Assembly (NCBI RefSeq): GCF_000559085.1 | Contig: NZ_JALN02000001.1 | Coordinates: 5,146,001 to 5,210,000 of the forward strand | Reading direction: 5' to 3' | Origin: Mycolicibacterium aromaticivorans JS19b1 = JCM 16368 | Lineage (GTDB): Bacteria; Actinomycetota; Actinomycetes; Mycobacteriales; Mycobacteriaceae | DNA: 64,000 nt | Shown: positions 37,822 to 45,527 of the stretch, piece after piece | Layout: each line of letters begins with the position of its first letter | Numbering within the stretch: position 1 is the stretch's first letter | Notes under the pieces: model-generated | The model's input: only the letters and a program-made list of their open reading frames with translations | The model's database searches: none | Told to the model about the DNA's origin: nothing | Program-made: the position numbers and the translations under genes

Positions 37822-39141
37822 GTGGGTGCGATCGATGTGATGCGGGAAGCGCAGGGTCGGTATCTCGAGTCCTTGGCTGCGGTCGATTTCGACGAGCTTT
37901 CCCCTGCTGATCGTTTTATCGTGCTCGAGGAGTGGGAGACCGCACGGCGCCAGCAGGTCGCGGTCTCCCACGCATTGATCTCCCGGCTGGAACAAGTCGA
38001 AGGTTGCCCGCCGATCCCGATCACGCTCGCGGATGTGTTGCGGATCAGTCCGCGGGAGGCCAAGCGCCGCTTGCGGGATGCCGAGCAGGTGGCGCCGCGT
38101 CGGGCGTTGACCGGTGAGCCGTTGGCGCCGCTGCTGCCGGACACCTCGGCGGCCTGGCACGCCGGGCAATTGGATGGTGAGCATCTGCGGGTGATCCAGA
38201 AGTTCTTCCGCGATCTGCCCGACCACGTCCCGGCGGTGGAGGTGGAGAAGGCCGAACGCACACTGGCCGAGCACGCCCAAACGATGCGGCCCGACCAATT
38301 GGAGAAGATCGCCCACCGGTTGGCGCTGCACCTCAACCCCGACGGGAAGTTCTCCGAGGAGGACCGCGCCCGTAAACGCGGGTTCGTCTGGTGCGGTGGG
38401 CAACAGGTCGACGGGATGAGTGTGGGCCGGCTGATCGCCACGCCGGAGTTGCGTTCCCTGCTCGATGCCTGGTTCACCAAGTTCGCCGCACCAGGGGTGT
38501 GCAACCCCGCCGACCAGACACCTACGGCCACTCCATCCGAGGAGGTGGCCGACCGTGACCTGCGCAGCCACGGCCAACGTCAGCACGATGCGTTGACCGC
38601 ACTGGTGCGTGGTCAACTCGGTGACCCGAAGTTAGGTCAGCACAACGGGTTACCGGTGACGGTGATGGTCTCGGCCACCCTGCAGGACCTTCAGGCCGCG
38701 ACCGGGCATGGGGTCACCGCCACCGGAACCCTGCTGCCGATCCCCGACGTCATCCGGATGGCCAGCCACGCTTATCACTACCTGGCCCTGTTCGACGGGG
38801 TGCGCGGGCAGGCGTTATGGCTGGGCCGTACCAAACGCGTGGCCTCGGCTGATCAGCGGATCATGTTGCACAGCAAGGACCGCGGCTGCACCCGCCCCGG
38901 CTGCGACAAACCGGGATACCTCACCGAAGTCCACCACGTAGACGAGTGGGCCCAGGGCGGGCTGACCAACATCGACAAGCTCACCCTGGCGTGCCCCGCT
39001 GATCACCGACTCCTCGACCACGGCTGGAAAACCCGAAAACTCGCCGACGGCGACACCGAATGGATCCCACCGCCGCACCTACCCATGCTGCGCGGCGGCG
39101 TCAACGACTACCACCACCCCGAACAACTACTGGGGGGCTAG
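37822..39141 (+). CDS. DUF222/HNH endonuclease (13E12-repeat family)
   Basis: A protein of about 439 residues. The DUF222 region covers about the first 300 residues, and a C-terminal HNH nuclease motif is visible as CTRPGCDKPGYLTEVHHVDEWAQGGLTNIDKLTLACPADHRLLDHG. The family is the REP13E12 type that is multi-copy in mycobacteria. Start is GTG 37822 (adjacent to the SOS box) or ATG 37840; the longer in-frame extension would run through the previous gene. A perfect LexA site makes it DNA-damage inducible. Natural role unknown; it may be domesticated from a mobile element. Confidence 0.85.
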   Translation: MGAIDVMREAQGRYLESLAAVDFDELSPADRFIVLEEWETARRQQVAVSHALISRLEQVEGCPPIPITLADVLRISPREAKRRLRDAEQVAPRRALTGEPLAPLLPDTSAAWHAGQLDGEHLRVIQKFFRDLPDHVPAVEVEKAERTLAEHAQTMRPDQLEKIAHRLALHLNPDGKFSEEDRARKRGFVWCGGQQVDGMSVGRLIATPELRSLLDAWFTKFAAPGVCNPADQTPTATPSEEVADRDLRSHGQRQHDALTALVRGQLGDPKLGQHNGLPVTVMVSATLQDLQAATGHGVTATGTLLPIPDVIRMASHAYHYLALFDGVRGQALWLGRTKRVASADQRIMLHSKDRGCTRPGCDKPGYLTEVHHVDEWAQGGLTNIDKLTLACPADHRLLDHGWKTRKLADGDTEWIPPPHLPMLRGGVNDYHHPEQLLGG

Positions 39142-39188
39142 GTCTCACCTGCCGGGCTGTGGCTGCACGCCGCAGCGTGCCGCACCGT

Positions 39189-39194
39189 TAGGGT
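39189..39194 (+). promoter_or_regulatory. Leaderless-type -10 element of the enoyl-CoA hydratase gene
   Basis: TAGGGT, seven bases, then GTG at 39202. The same TAGGGT-7-GTG layout is found before modB. Confidence 0.55.
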
Positions 39195-39201
39195 GTGCCG
39201 C

Positions 39202-39957
39202 GTGACGCTGCTCATCGACGACGAGAACCGGGTTCGCACGATCACCCTCAATCGCCCGGACGCCCTGAACGCCTTCAACGAGGCGCTCTACGACGCCACC
39301 GCTGAGGCGCTGCTCGCCGCTGCCGACGATCCCGAGGTCGCCGTCGTGATGATCACCGGAGCGGGCCGCGCATTCAGCGCAGGCCAGGACTTGGGCGACA
39401 TGCAGGAGCGCATCACCAATCCCGACTTCGTCCAGGGCGCACACGGATTCCCGGGCCTGATCACCGCGCTGAGCCAATTCCCCAAGCCGCTGATCTGCGC
39501 GGTCAACGGGGTCGGCCTTGGCATCGGCACCACGATCCTGGGCTACGCCGACCTGGCGTTCATGTCGTCGACCGCGCGGCTGAAGTGCCCCTTCACCAGC
39601 TTGGGGGTAGCTCCGGAGGCGGCGTCGTCATACCTGTTGCCGCAGTTGATCGGTCGGCAGAACGCGGCGTGGCTGCTGATGTCCTCGGAGTGGGTGGATG
39701 CCACTGAAGCGCTGCGCATGGGTCTGGTCTGGCGGGTCAGTGAGCCCGACGAGCTGATCACCGACGCTCGCAAGCACGCTGAAGTGCTTGCCTCCCGGCC
39801 TATTTCGAGCCTGATGGCGGTGAAGCAGACGATGACCGAACCGGCCAAGCCTGAGATCGCCGCCGCGACGGCACGGGAGAACGCGTTCTTCGAGAAGTTG
39901 ATGGGTGCTGCTGCCAACGCCGAGGCGCTTGCGGATTTCCATCGCGGAAAGTCTTAG
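39202..39957 (+). CDS. Enoyl-CoA hydratase/isomerase family protein
   Basis: A 251-residue crotonase-fold protein. ITLNRPDALNAFNEAL near residue 15, the oxyanion-hole segment GAGRAFSAGQDLGDM near residue 57, and AVNGVGLGIGTTILGYADLAFMS near residue 98 are typical. Asp follows the glycine pair at the second oxyanion site. The second catalytic Glu of true hydratases is not obvious in GVAPEAASSYLLP, where Glu is present near residue 138. The exact reaction (hydratase or isomerase) is not decidable. Confidence 0.85.
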   Translation: MTLLIDDENRVRTITLNRPDALNAFNEALYDATAEALLAAADDPEVAVVMITGAGRAFSAGQDLGDMQERITNPDFVQGAHGFPGLITALSQFPKPLICAVNGVGLGIGTTILGYADLAFMSSTARLKCPFTSLGVAPEAASSYLLPQLIGRQNAAWLLMSSEWVDATEALRMGLVWRVSEPDELITDARKHAEVLASRPISSLMAVKQTMTEPAKPEIAAATARENAFFEKLMGAAANAEALADFHRGKS

Positions 39958-39958
39958 C

Positions 39959-40150
39959 TCAGCTCGCCCTGGCCGTGTCGCCGACGGACGCGAAATGCTG
40001 CTCGATGATCGCCCGCACTGTGCGACGGCACCGGCCGCAGTCGCCGCCCGCGCCGCAGGCCGCGGCGACCTGCTTGGACGTGCACGCACCGCGGGCAACG
40101 GCGTCGGTGACCGTGGCACTGGTCGCCCCCGCGCAGAGGCACACGTACAT
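39959..40150 (-). CDS. bfd: Bacterioferritin-associated ferredoxin (Bfd-like)
   Basis: A 63-residue [2Fe-2S] protein. Ligand cysteines are visible as YVCLC (residues 4 and 6) and GGDCGRC (about residues 38 and 41), the Bfd spacing. Bfd reduces ferric iron in bacterioferritin so it can be released. It is divergent from the bfr gene, and a TAATAT -10 for it (minus strand, around 40192-40197) overlaps an IdeR box, which would repress it in iron-rich conditions. Confidence 0.85.
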   Translation of the reverse strand: MYVCLCAGATSATVTDAVARGACTSKQVAAACGAGGDCGRCRRTVRAIIEQHFASVGDTARAS

Positions 40151-40195
40151 CAGCGGTTCACTCTCGTCGCAGGGTGGCGTCGCACACCGGTCATA

Positions 40196-40214
40196 TTAGC
40201 CGAGACTAACCTTA
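40196..40214. promoter_or_regulatory. IdeR (iron) box between bfd and bfr
   Basis: Matches the 19-bp mycobacterial IdeR consensus at 14 of 19 positions as I remember it. An overlapping inverted repeat CTAAC/GTTAG (40206-40219) makes a second possible site. It overlaps the likely bfd promoter and lies about 110 bases upstream of bfr, consistent with repression of bfd and activation of bfr by Fe-IdeR. Confidence 0.65.
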
Positions 40215-40321
40215 GTTAGGTACCCCTACAACATGCCGTCTCATCCAGCTGAACAAAACCGCCCTCGTCCTTGCATTAGGGTGATTCCGGCAGCCAGTCG
40301 GGCGGCGTGAGGGGAGACGTC

Positions 40322-40801
40322 ATGCAAGGTGATCCGGAAGTTCTTCGCTTGCTCAATGAGCAGCTGACCAGCGAACTGACCGCCATCAATCAGTACTTCC
40401 TGCACTCCAAGATGCAGGACAACTGGGGATTCACCGAGCTGGCCAAGCACACCCGCGAGGAATCCTTCGACGAGATGCGTCACGCGGAGGCCATCACCGA
40501 CCGGATTCTGCTGCTCGACGGCCTGCCCAACTATCAGCGGCTGGGCTCGCTGCGCGTCGGGCAGACCCTGCGCGAGCAGTTCGAGAGCGACCTGGCCATC
40601 GAGTACGAGGTGGTCGCCCGGCTCAAGCCCGCCATCATCGTGTGCCGCGAGAAGCTCGACTCCACCACGGCCAACCTCTTCGAAGAGATCGTGGCCGACG
40701 AGGAGCACCACATCGATTACCTCGAGACGCAGCTCGAGTTGATGGACAAGCTGGGCGTGGAGCTGTACTCCGCGCAGTGCGTGTCACGACCCCCGAAGTA
40801 A
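40322..40801 (+). CDS. bfr: Bacterioferritin (heme-containing iron store)
   Basis: A 159-residue ferritin-like four-helix protein that stores iron as a 24-mer cage. Ferroxidase ligands are visible: SELTAINQYFLHSKM (Glu 18), the HAE motif in DEMRHAEAITDR near residue 50 with Met as the axial heme ligand, and EEIVADEEHHIDYLE near residue 125. ATG 40322 has AGGGGAG 7 bases upstream. Divergent from bfd across the IdeR box. It is close to the BfrA type of M. tuberculosis. Confidence 0.93.
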   Translation: MQGDPEVLRLLNEQLTSELTAINQYFLHSKMQDNWGFTELAKHTREESFDEMRHAEAITDRILLLDGLPNYQRLGSLRVGQTLREQFESDLAIEYEVVARLKPAIIVCREKLDSTTANLFEEIVADEEHHIDYLETQLELMDKLGVELYSAQCVSRPPK

Positions 40802-40802
40802 C

Positions 40803-41765
40803 CTACGAGCGGTCTTCGGCCCGCCACGCGTAGACCATGCACACTTCGCTCTGCACGGCGCCGTAGCGCTCGCGTTCACTGGCAAACCAGTACGTCGTGA
40901 ACCCGTGGGCCTCGAGCATCTCGACGATGACGTCTTTGGTGGCGAAGTACTCCACTTCCAGCACCACCTGACGGATCATGGCCCACTGGGTCGGCGTGAT
41001 GCCCTGCAGCACTGCGACTTCGGCACCCTCGACGTCGAGCTTCAGGATGTCGATCCGTGTCAGGTCGTACTCCTCGATGACCGACGACAGCGGGACCAAT
41101 GTGGCCGTCACCGTGGTGGTCCGGCCCATCCACGCGACCACAGGCCGCACCGCGGCCCGGCGTACGGCCAGCGGAGCGACCGGGATGAAGCCCGCCACAT
41201 CGGCCACGAACCGGCCCAGTCGCTGGCGTGCGAACTGCGCGTCGCGCGTGCTCCACAGAGAGAAGTTCGGGTGGTGCGCGAAGACCACCGTCTCGTTCGT
41301 CGCGGACAGGCCGCGGTTGATCGGGTGGATCATCAGGGACGCACCGGGCCGGGCGCCCATCGCGGCGGCGTACTCACCGCGATTGGCCGCCTCGGCGTTC
41401 ACCGCCAGCACCGCGTAGGTGGTGGGGATCGGCTCGAACGCGAACACCTCCGCGTCGCCGCCGCAGCGCAGCGCCGCGAACAAGGTGAACATCCCGATGT
41501 TCGCGCCGGCATCCACAATGACTGCGCCGGGCTGGAAGTCGATGTACTCGCCCTTGCCGTACACCGAGTCCGCGCCGAAGATCTCCGGGTACAGAAAGTT
41601 GGTTTCGATCCGCTGCCACTGATGAATCCGCATGCCGTTGGGGAGCGTCACCGGTGTGCCTCCCGGTCTCGTCCGCAATCTCGTTCCGGCGAGCCAACCC
41701 GCCGCCAGAACCGCCGCCCCCGCGAGACCGCCGACCACCGCCCGCCGGCCTGGAAGAGAGTTCAC
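40803..41765 (-). CDS. Membrane-anchored FkbM-family methyltransferase
   Basis: A 320-residue protein. The N-terminus has an Arg-rich start and a single hydrophobic segment (AVVGGLAGAAVLAAGWLAG, about residues 9-27), so it is probably membrane-anchored. The methyltransferase domain has SAM motif VDAGANIGMF near residue 83 and DILKLDVEGAE near residue 237, typical of FkbM proteins that methylate hydroxyls of sugars or lipids. Substrate unknown; a cell-wall lipid or glycan is plausible given the anchor. It converges on bfr with a one-base gap. Confidence 0.8.
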   Translation of the reverse strand: MNSLPGRRAVVGGLAGAAVLAAGWLAGTRLRTRPGGTPVTLPNGMRIHQWQRIETNFLYPEIFGADSVYGKGEYIDFQPGAVIVDAGANIGMFTLFAALRCGGDAEVFAFEPIPTTYAVLAVNAEAANRGEYAAAMGARPGASLMIHPINRGLSATNETVVFAHHPNFSLWSTRDAQFARQRLGRFVADVAGFIPVAPLAVRRAAVRPVVAWMGRTTTVTATLVPLSSVIEEYDLTRIDILKLDVEGAEVAVLQGITPTQWAMIRQVVLEVEYFATKDVIVEMLEAHGFTTYWFASERERYGAVQSEVCMVYAWRAEDRS

Positions 41766-41850
41766 CCGGGTATTGTCCCTGAGCTCACGCCCGGTCGGCG
41801 AGAAACTAGAACACGTTCCAGATCGGCCTTGCCGGGCGTACCATCACGCC

Positions 41851-42348
41851 ATGAGCCGAATCGGAAACTTCCCTGACGACGACGTCGCGGGCTGGATCGT
41901 CAAGTCTCCCGACCTGGGAACGGCAATGGCCGCCTTCTCCCATGCGGTCTACAGCGACAAGAACCGGCTGCCGATGCGGGTGCGTGAACTCGCCCGCGCG
42001 GTTATCGCTCAGGACAACGACTGCGTCTTGTGTCAGAACACCCGGGACGCCGACGGACCGGCCGCCGGTGTGGACGAGGAACTCTACGACCACGTGCTGG
42101 AGTGGAAGACGTGGGAGGGCTACAGCGAGCAGGAGCGCATCGCCGCGGAGTTCGCCCACCGGTTCGGAACTGATTGGGCCAAGCTCAAATACGACGACGA
42201 CTTCTGGGATCGGGCTCGCGAGCATTTCTCCGACGAGCTGATGGCCGACCTGACGTTGTCGTGCGCCATGTGGGTCGGCATGGGCCGCATGCTCAGCACG
42301 CTGGACATCGGCCAGAGCTGCAAGTTGACCTTGCCGAGCCGCGCATAG
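41851..42348 (+). CDS. Carboxymuconolactone-decarboxylase/AhpD-fold protein
   Basis: A 165-residue AhpD-fold protein. The CxxC pair in NDCVLCQNTRDA near residue 53, with ELARAVIAQ before it, is typical of the CMD family (peroxidase or decarboxylase relatives). The ATG at 41851 follows a spacer without a clear ribosome site; in-frame codons further upstream would read through the divergent methyltransferase region. It is the first gene of a same-strand cluster with the glutamine-synthetase-like and amidohydrolase genes. Confidence 0.8.
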   Translation: MSRIGNFPDDDVAGWIVKSPDLGTAMAAFSHAVYSDKNRLPMRVRELARAVIAQDNDCVLCQNTRDADGPAAGVDEELYDHVLEWKTWEGYSEQERIAAEFAHRFGTDWAKLKYDDDFWDRAREHFSDELMADLTLSCAMWVGMGRMLSTLDIGQSCKLTLPSRA

Positions 42349-42385
42349 CGGCTATCCGTCGCATCGGGTGGGTGTGATCGGCACA

Positions 42386-43744
42386 ATGGCTGCCATGACC
42401 ACACCGCCGGCCGGCGCAGCGATCGGGCAGTTGGACGCCGACGGCGTCGATACCGTCGTCGGAACCTTCGTCAATCCCGCAGGCCTGACCCACGCCAAGA
42501 CCGTGCCTGCCCGCCGGGTCAACGCGTTCGCCGATCCCGGGCTGGGTTTCAGCCCGGTCACCCACGGGTTCGCCATCGACCGCGCCGGTATCGCGTTCGC
42601 CCCGGGGATCAGCGTCGTCGGCGACCAACGGATCCGCATCGATCTCGACGAGTTGCGAGTCATCGGCGATGGCCTCGCGTGGGCGCCGGCCTCGTTCTTC
42701 GATCAGGACGGAAACCCCGTCCCGGCGTGTGCGCGCGGGACTCTCGGACGCATCCAGGCTCGGTTGGCCGACGCCGGCCTGGAGGCGTTGGTCGGCCACG
42801 AGATCGAGTTCCTCTTGGTCGACCCCGAGGGCAACCGGCTGCCCGGCAACCTGTGGGCCCAATACGGACTGGCCGGCGTGCTGGAATACGAAGGCTTCGT
42901 TAAGGACGTCACCGCGGCGGCCGCGGCGTCCGGTGTCGGCATCGAGCAGTTCCACCCCGAGTACGGCATCAACCAGTTCGAGATATCCCTGGCCCCGAAA
43001 TCGCCGGTGGCTGCTGCCGATCAGCTGATCTTGGCCCGCATCATCATCAGCCGGGTGGCCCGCACATACGGACTGCGGGTGAGCCTGTCACCGGTGCCGT
43101 TCGCCGGCAGTGTGGGTTCTGGCGCACATCAACACTTTTCGCTGTCACGCGCCGACACCCCGGTGTTCTCCGGCGGGACTGGTGCGCAGGGGATGACCCC
43201 CGAAGGGGAGAACGCCATCGGCGGCATCGTCTCCGGGCTGCCTCAGGCCCAGCTGATCTTCTGCGGGTCGATCGTGTCCGGTCTGCGAATGAAGCCCGGC
43301 AACTGGGCCGGCGCCTACGCATGTTGGGGAACCGAGAACCGGGAAGCGGCAGTGCGTTTCGTGCGCGGCGGGCATGGCAACCCGTATGGGGCCAACGTCG
43401 AGGTCAAGGTCGTCGACCCATCGGCCAATCCGTACTTCGCCACCGCCGCGATCCTCGGCCTCGCAGCCGACGGCATCGAGAACGGCACCGCACTGCCGCC
43501 GGAGACGACGGTCGACCCGGGCGCCTTGTCCGACGACGCTCGCACGGCCGCGGGAACCGTCGCCCTCAGCACCGACCAGGCGCAGGAGATCGCGGCACTG
43601 GACGGCTCGGCCCGGTTGCGGGCGATCCTCGGCGATCCCGCCGTCGACGTCCTGGTCGCCGTCCGCCGCTACGAGCATGAGATGTATTCGCACCTCGATC
43701 CCGAGGCGCTGACCGAGAAGTTCCGGATGGCGTGGAGCATCTGA
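42386..43744 (+). CDS. Glutamine synthetase-like ligase
   Basis: A 452-residue protein of the glutamine synthetase superfamily. Active-site marks are GHEIEFLLV near residue 133, EYGINQFEISL near residue 193, GSGAHQHFSL near residue 245, and RMKPGNWAGAYACWGTENREAAVRF near residue 305. It is shorter and divergent from GlnA, so it is probably a gamma-glutamyl-amine ligase or FluG-like enzyme. Start is ATG 42386 or 42395. It is followed directly (no gap) by the amidohydrolase, so they are translationally linked. Confidence 0.82.
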   Translation: MAAMTTPPAGAAIGQLDADGVDTVVGTFVNPAGLTHAKTVPARRVNAFADPGLGFSPVTHGFAIDRAGIAFAPGISVVGDQRIRIDLDELRVIGDGLAWAPASFFDQDGNPVPACARGTLGRIQARLADAGLEALVGHEIEFLLVDPEGNRLPGNLWAQYGLAGVLEYEGFVKDVTAAAAASGVGIEQFHPEYGINQFEISLAPKSPVAAADQLILARIIISRVARTYGLRVSLSPVPFAGSVGSGAHQHFSLSRADTPVFSGGTGAQGMTPEGENAIGGIVSGLPQAQLIFCGSIVSGLRMKPGNWAGAYACWGTENREAAVRFVRGGHGNPYGANVEVKVVDPSANPYFATAAILGLAADGIENGTALPPETTVDPGALSDDARTAAGTVALSTDQAQEIAALDGSARLRAILGDPAVDVLVAVRRYEHEMYSHLDPEALTEKFRMAWSI

Positions 43745-44860
43745 GTGCCTGTATCCGCTTCGGCACTCGGCGACCACATCGCCGCTATCCGTCTGGTGGA
43801 CAACCATGTTCACGGCTACTGGCTGACCGCCGGTGATCGCAGGCGCTTCGAGAACGGGCTGAACGAAGCCAACATCGAACCGCTGGCCGACTTCGACTCC
43901 GGCTTCGACACCCAACTCGGTTTCGCTGTGCGTGCGCACTGCGCGCCGCTGCTCGGGCTGGCCGAACATGTTGACCCGCAGACCTATTGGGAACGCCGCA
44001 GTGAACTGACCGAAGACCAGCTGGCGCGGCTGTTCCTGCCCGCCGCCGGAGTCAGCGACTGGCTGGTCGACACCGGCCTGCCCGGCGCCATCGCAGGGCT
44101 GCCCGAGATCGCCGACGCGTCCGGGGGCGAGGTCGGCGAGATCGTCCGCATCGAAGAGGTCGCCGAGCAGGCCGCCACAGCCCCGGGCGACTACGCCGAT
44201 GCGTTTCGCCGGATCCTGCACCAGCGCAGCGAGACCGCGGTCGCCACCAAGTCGGTGCTGGCCTATCGCGGCGGCTTCGACGGCGATCTGTCCCAGCCCG
44301 GCGCACGCGATGTCGCCGCCGCTGCAGCCCGCTGGCGCGACGCCGGGGGAGTGCGGCTGACCGACCGCACGCTGCTGCGGTTCGGCGTGCACGAAGCTCT
44401 TCGGCTGGGCAAGCCGCTTCAGTTCCACGTCGGCCTCGGCGACCGCGACTGCGATCTGCACCGGACCAACCCGATGTTCTTGCTTGACTTCCTGCGCCGG
44501 TCCGGCACCACGCCGATCGTGCTACTGCACTGCTATCCCTACGAGCGCGAAGCCGGTTATCTGGCACAGGCTTTCAACAGCGTCTACCTCGATGTCGGTC
44601 TGAGCGTCAACCATCTCGGAGCCCGCGCCGAGGCGTTCATCGCGCGCACCCTGGAGTTGGCTCCGTTTCGCAAGATCCTGTACTCCTCGGACGCTTTCGG
44701 CCCTGCCGAGTTGCACTATCTGTGCTCGCGGCTGTGGCGGGCGGCGATGGCCGCGGTGCTCTCCGGCTTCGTGGCGCGCGGCCACTGGAGCGAGGCCGAC
44801 GCGATCCGGGTTGTCGACCTGATCGGGCGCGACAACGCCGTCCGCGTCTACGGTCTCTAG
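43745..44860 (+). CDS. Amidohydrolase (FluG N-domain-like)
   Basis: A 371-residue metal-dependent hydrolase of the amidohydrolase-2 type. Metal ligand motifs are LVDNHVHGYW near residue 18, LQFHVGLGDRD near residue 222, LLHCYPYEREA near residue 260, and a late Asp in LYSSDAFGPAE near residue 315. With the upstream glutamine-synthetase-like gene it reproduces as two genes the domain pair fused in fungal FluG. GTG start adjoins the upstream stop. Likely function is hydrolysis of an amide or gamma-glutamyl compound; specificity unknown. Confidence 0.78.
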   Translation: MPVSASALGDHIAAIRLVDNHVHGYWLTAGDRRRFENGLNEANIEPLADFDSGFDTQLGFAVRAHCAPLLGLAEHVDPQTYWERRSELTEDQLARLFLPAAGVSDWLVDTGLPGAIAGLPEIADASGGEVGEIVRIEEVAEQAATAPGDYADAFRRILHQRSETAVATKSVLAYRGGFDGDLSQPGARDVAAAAARWRDAGGVRLTDRTLLRFGVHEALRLGKPLQFHVGLGDRDCDLHRTNPMFLLDFLRRSGTTPIVLLHCYPYEREAGYLAQAFNSVYLDVGLSVNHLGARAEAFIARTLELAPFRKILYSSDAFGPAELHYLCSRLWRAAMAAVLSGFVARGHWSEADAIRVVDLIGRDNAVRVYGL

Positions 44861-44873
44861 TGGCCTCTGGTCG

Positions 44874-45272
44874 TCAGGAGGGCGGGAAGTGCATCCAGCG
44901 CGCCATGTCGGCCGGCCCGGTGCAGATCAGTGGCACCCCATAGACCTGGGGTTCCCATTCGTCACCGGCCACCCGCTGCTGCGCGGTGGTTCCGGGCGTG
45001 GTGCACGGCAGCGCGTTGGCAGCCTCGCCGACCAACGGCCCCGTGGCCACCCACACGCCGCTGGCCGCGCAAATGAGGGTGTTCTTCTGTGCATCCAAGC
45101 CGAAGACGAAGCCCGGGCTCGGTGTGCAGGGTGTCCCGCCGACGACGTTCTGCGCGACATTCGGCACACAGGTCGGGGAGTGGCACGAGGTGGCCGACGC
45201 GGGAGCGGCCAGGGGGATCGCAGCGCTCACCAGTCCCGCCGCGACGACCGACCCAACGACGATCCTGCGCAT
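44874..45272 (-). CDS. Small secreted cysteine-containing protein
   Basis: A 132-residue protein with a clear signal peptide (RR start, hydrophobic core, cleavage after ASA near residue 27). The mature part has six Cys, likely three disulfides. No known domain is recognised. The start has a good AGGAGG ribosome site. It is the last host gene before the left end of the integrated element. Confidence 0.75.
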   Translation of the reverse strand: MRRIVVGSVVAAGLVSAAIPLAAPASATSCHSPTCVPNVAQNVVGGTPCTPSPGFVFGLDAQKNTLICAASGVWVATGPLVGEAANALPCTTPGTTAQQRVAGDEWEPQVYGVPLICTGPADMARWMHFPPS

Positions 45273-45336
45273 GTGTGCCTCCTGTCGACCATCCTGTTCG
45301 GCCTGCTCAGACTAGCGGCGCGAGGTCGCCCCGGGG

Positions 45337-45449
45337 TCAGATCAGCCCGGTCGCGTCGAACATCCACGACATGTCGGCGCCGGCCAGGTCCTCGAGCCAG
45401 GTCGGCGGCGCGAAGCTGGTCAGCCCGTTCATGTCCCAGTAGTCCTTCC
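45337..45449 (-). pseudogene. Displaced native 3' end of the integration-site gene
   Basis: Reading on the minus strand, this stretch encodes the last about 37 residues of the limonene-epoxide-hydrolase/SnoaL-fold protein up to its TGA. It differs from the intact copy at 61369-61839 by one residue in this region (Gly for Lys in LEDLAxADM), yet many synonymous bases differ outside the attachment core. It has no start codon. It is the original gene end, cut off when the element integrated. Confidence 0.9.
45404..45449. repeat. attL (left attachment repeat)
   Basis: A 46-bp sequence repeated at 61436-61481 with a single mismatch (G at 45427, A at 61459). The last 22 bases, 45428-45449, are identical and are the likely crossover core. 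Sequence similarity stops abruptly at 45450 and 61482. Confidence 0.9.
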
Positions 45450-45464
45450 GTAGGCCAGACGTAG

Positions 45465-45473
45465 CGTTGTGCT
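45465..45473 (+). promoter_or_regulatory. Candidate integrase arm-type site, left copy 1
   Basis: CGTTGTGCT, 16 bases inside attL. The same 9-mer occurs at 45504-45512 and at 61320-61328 near attR. This matches the arm-site layout of mycobacteriophage integrases, but binding is inferred only from repetition. Confidence 0.45.
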
Positions 45474-45503
45474 CTGAGCTGGAAAAACGAGGTCATCCAA
45501 GGA

Positions 45504-45512
45504 CGTTGTGCT
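45504..45512 (+). promoter_or_regulatory. Candidate integrase arm-type site, left copy 2
   Basis: Second CGTTGTGCT on the left arm, 39 bases (about four helical turns) from copy 1, in the same orientation. Confidence 0.45.
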
Positions 45513-45527
45513 GCAAAATATGTGGGA

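Noticed and set aside
45337..45449. Left attachment region considered as a tRNA 3' end
   Set aside because: The sequence encodes the end of a protein and has no tRNA T-arm or acceptor features; the same is true at attR.
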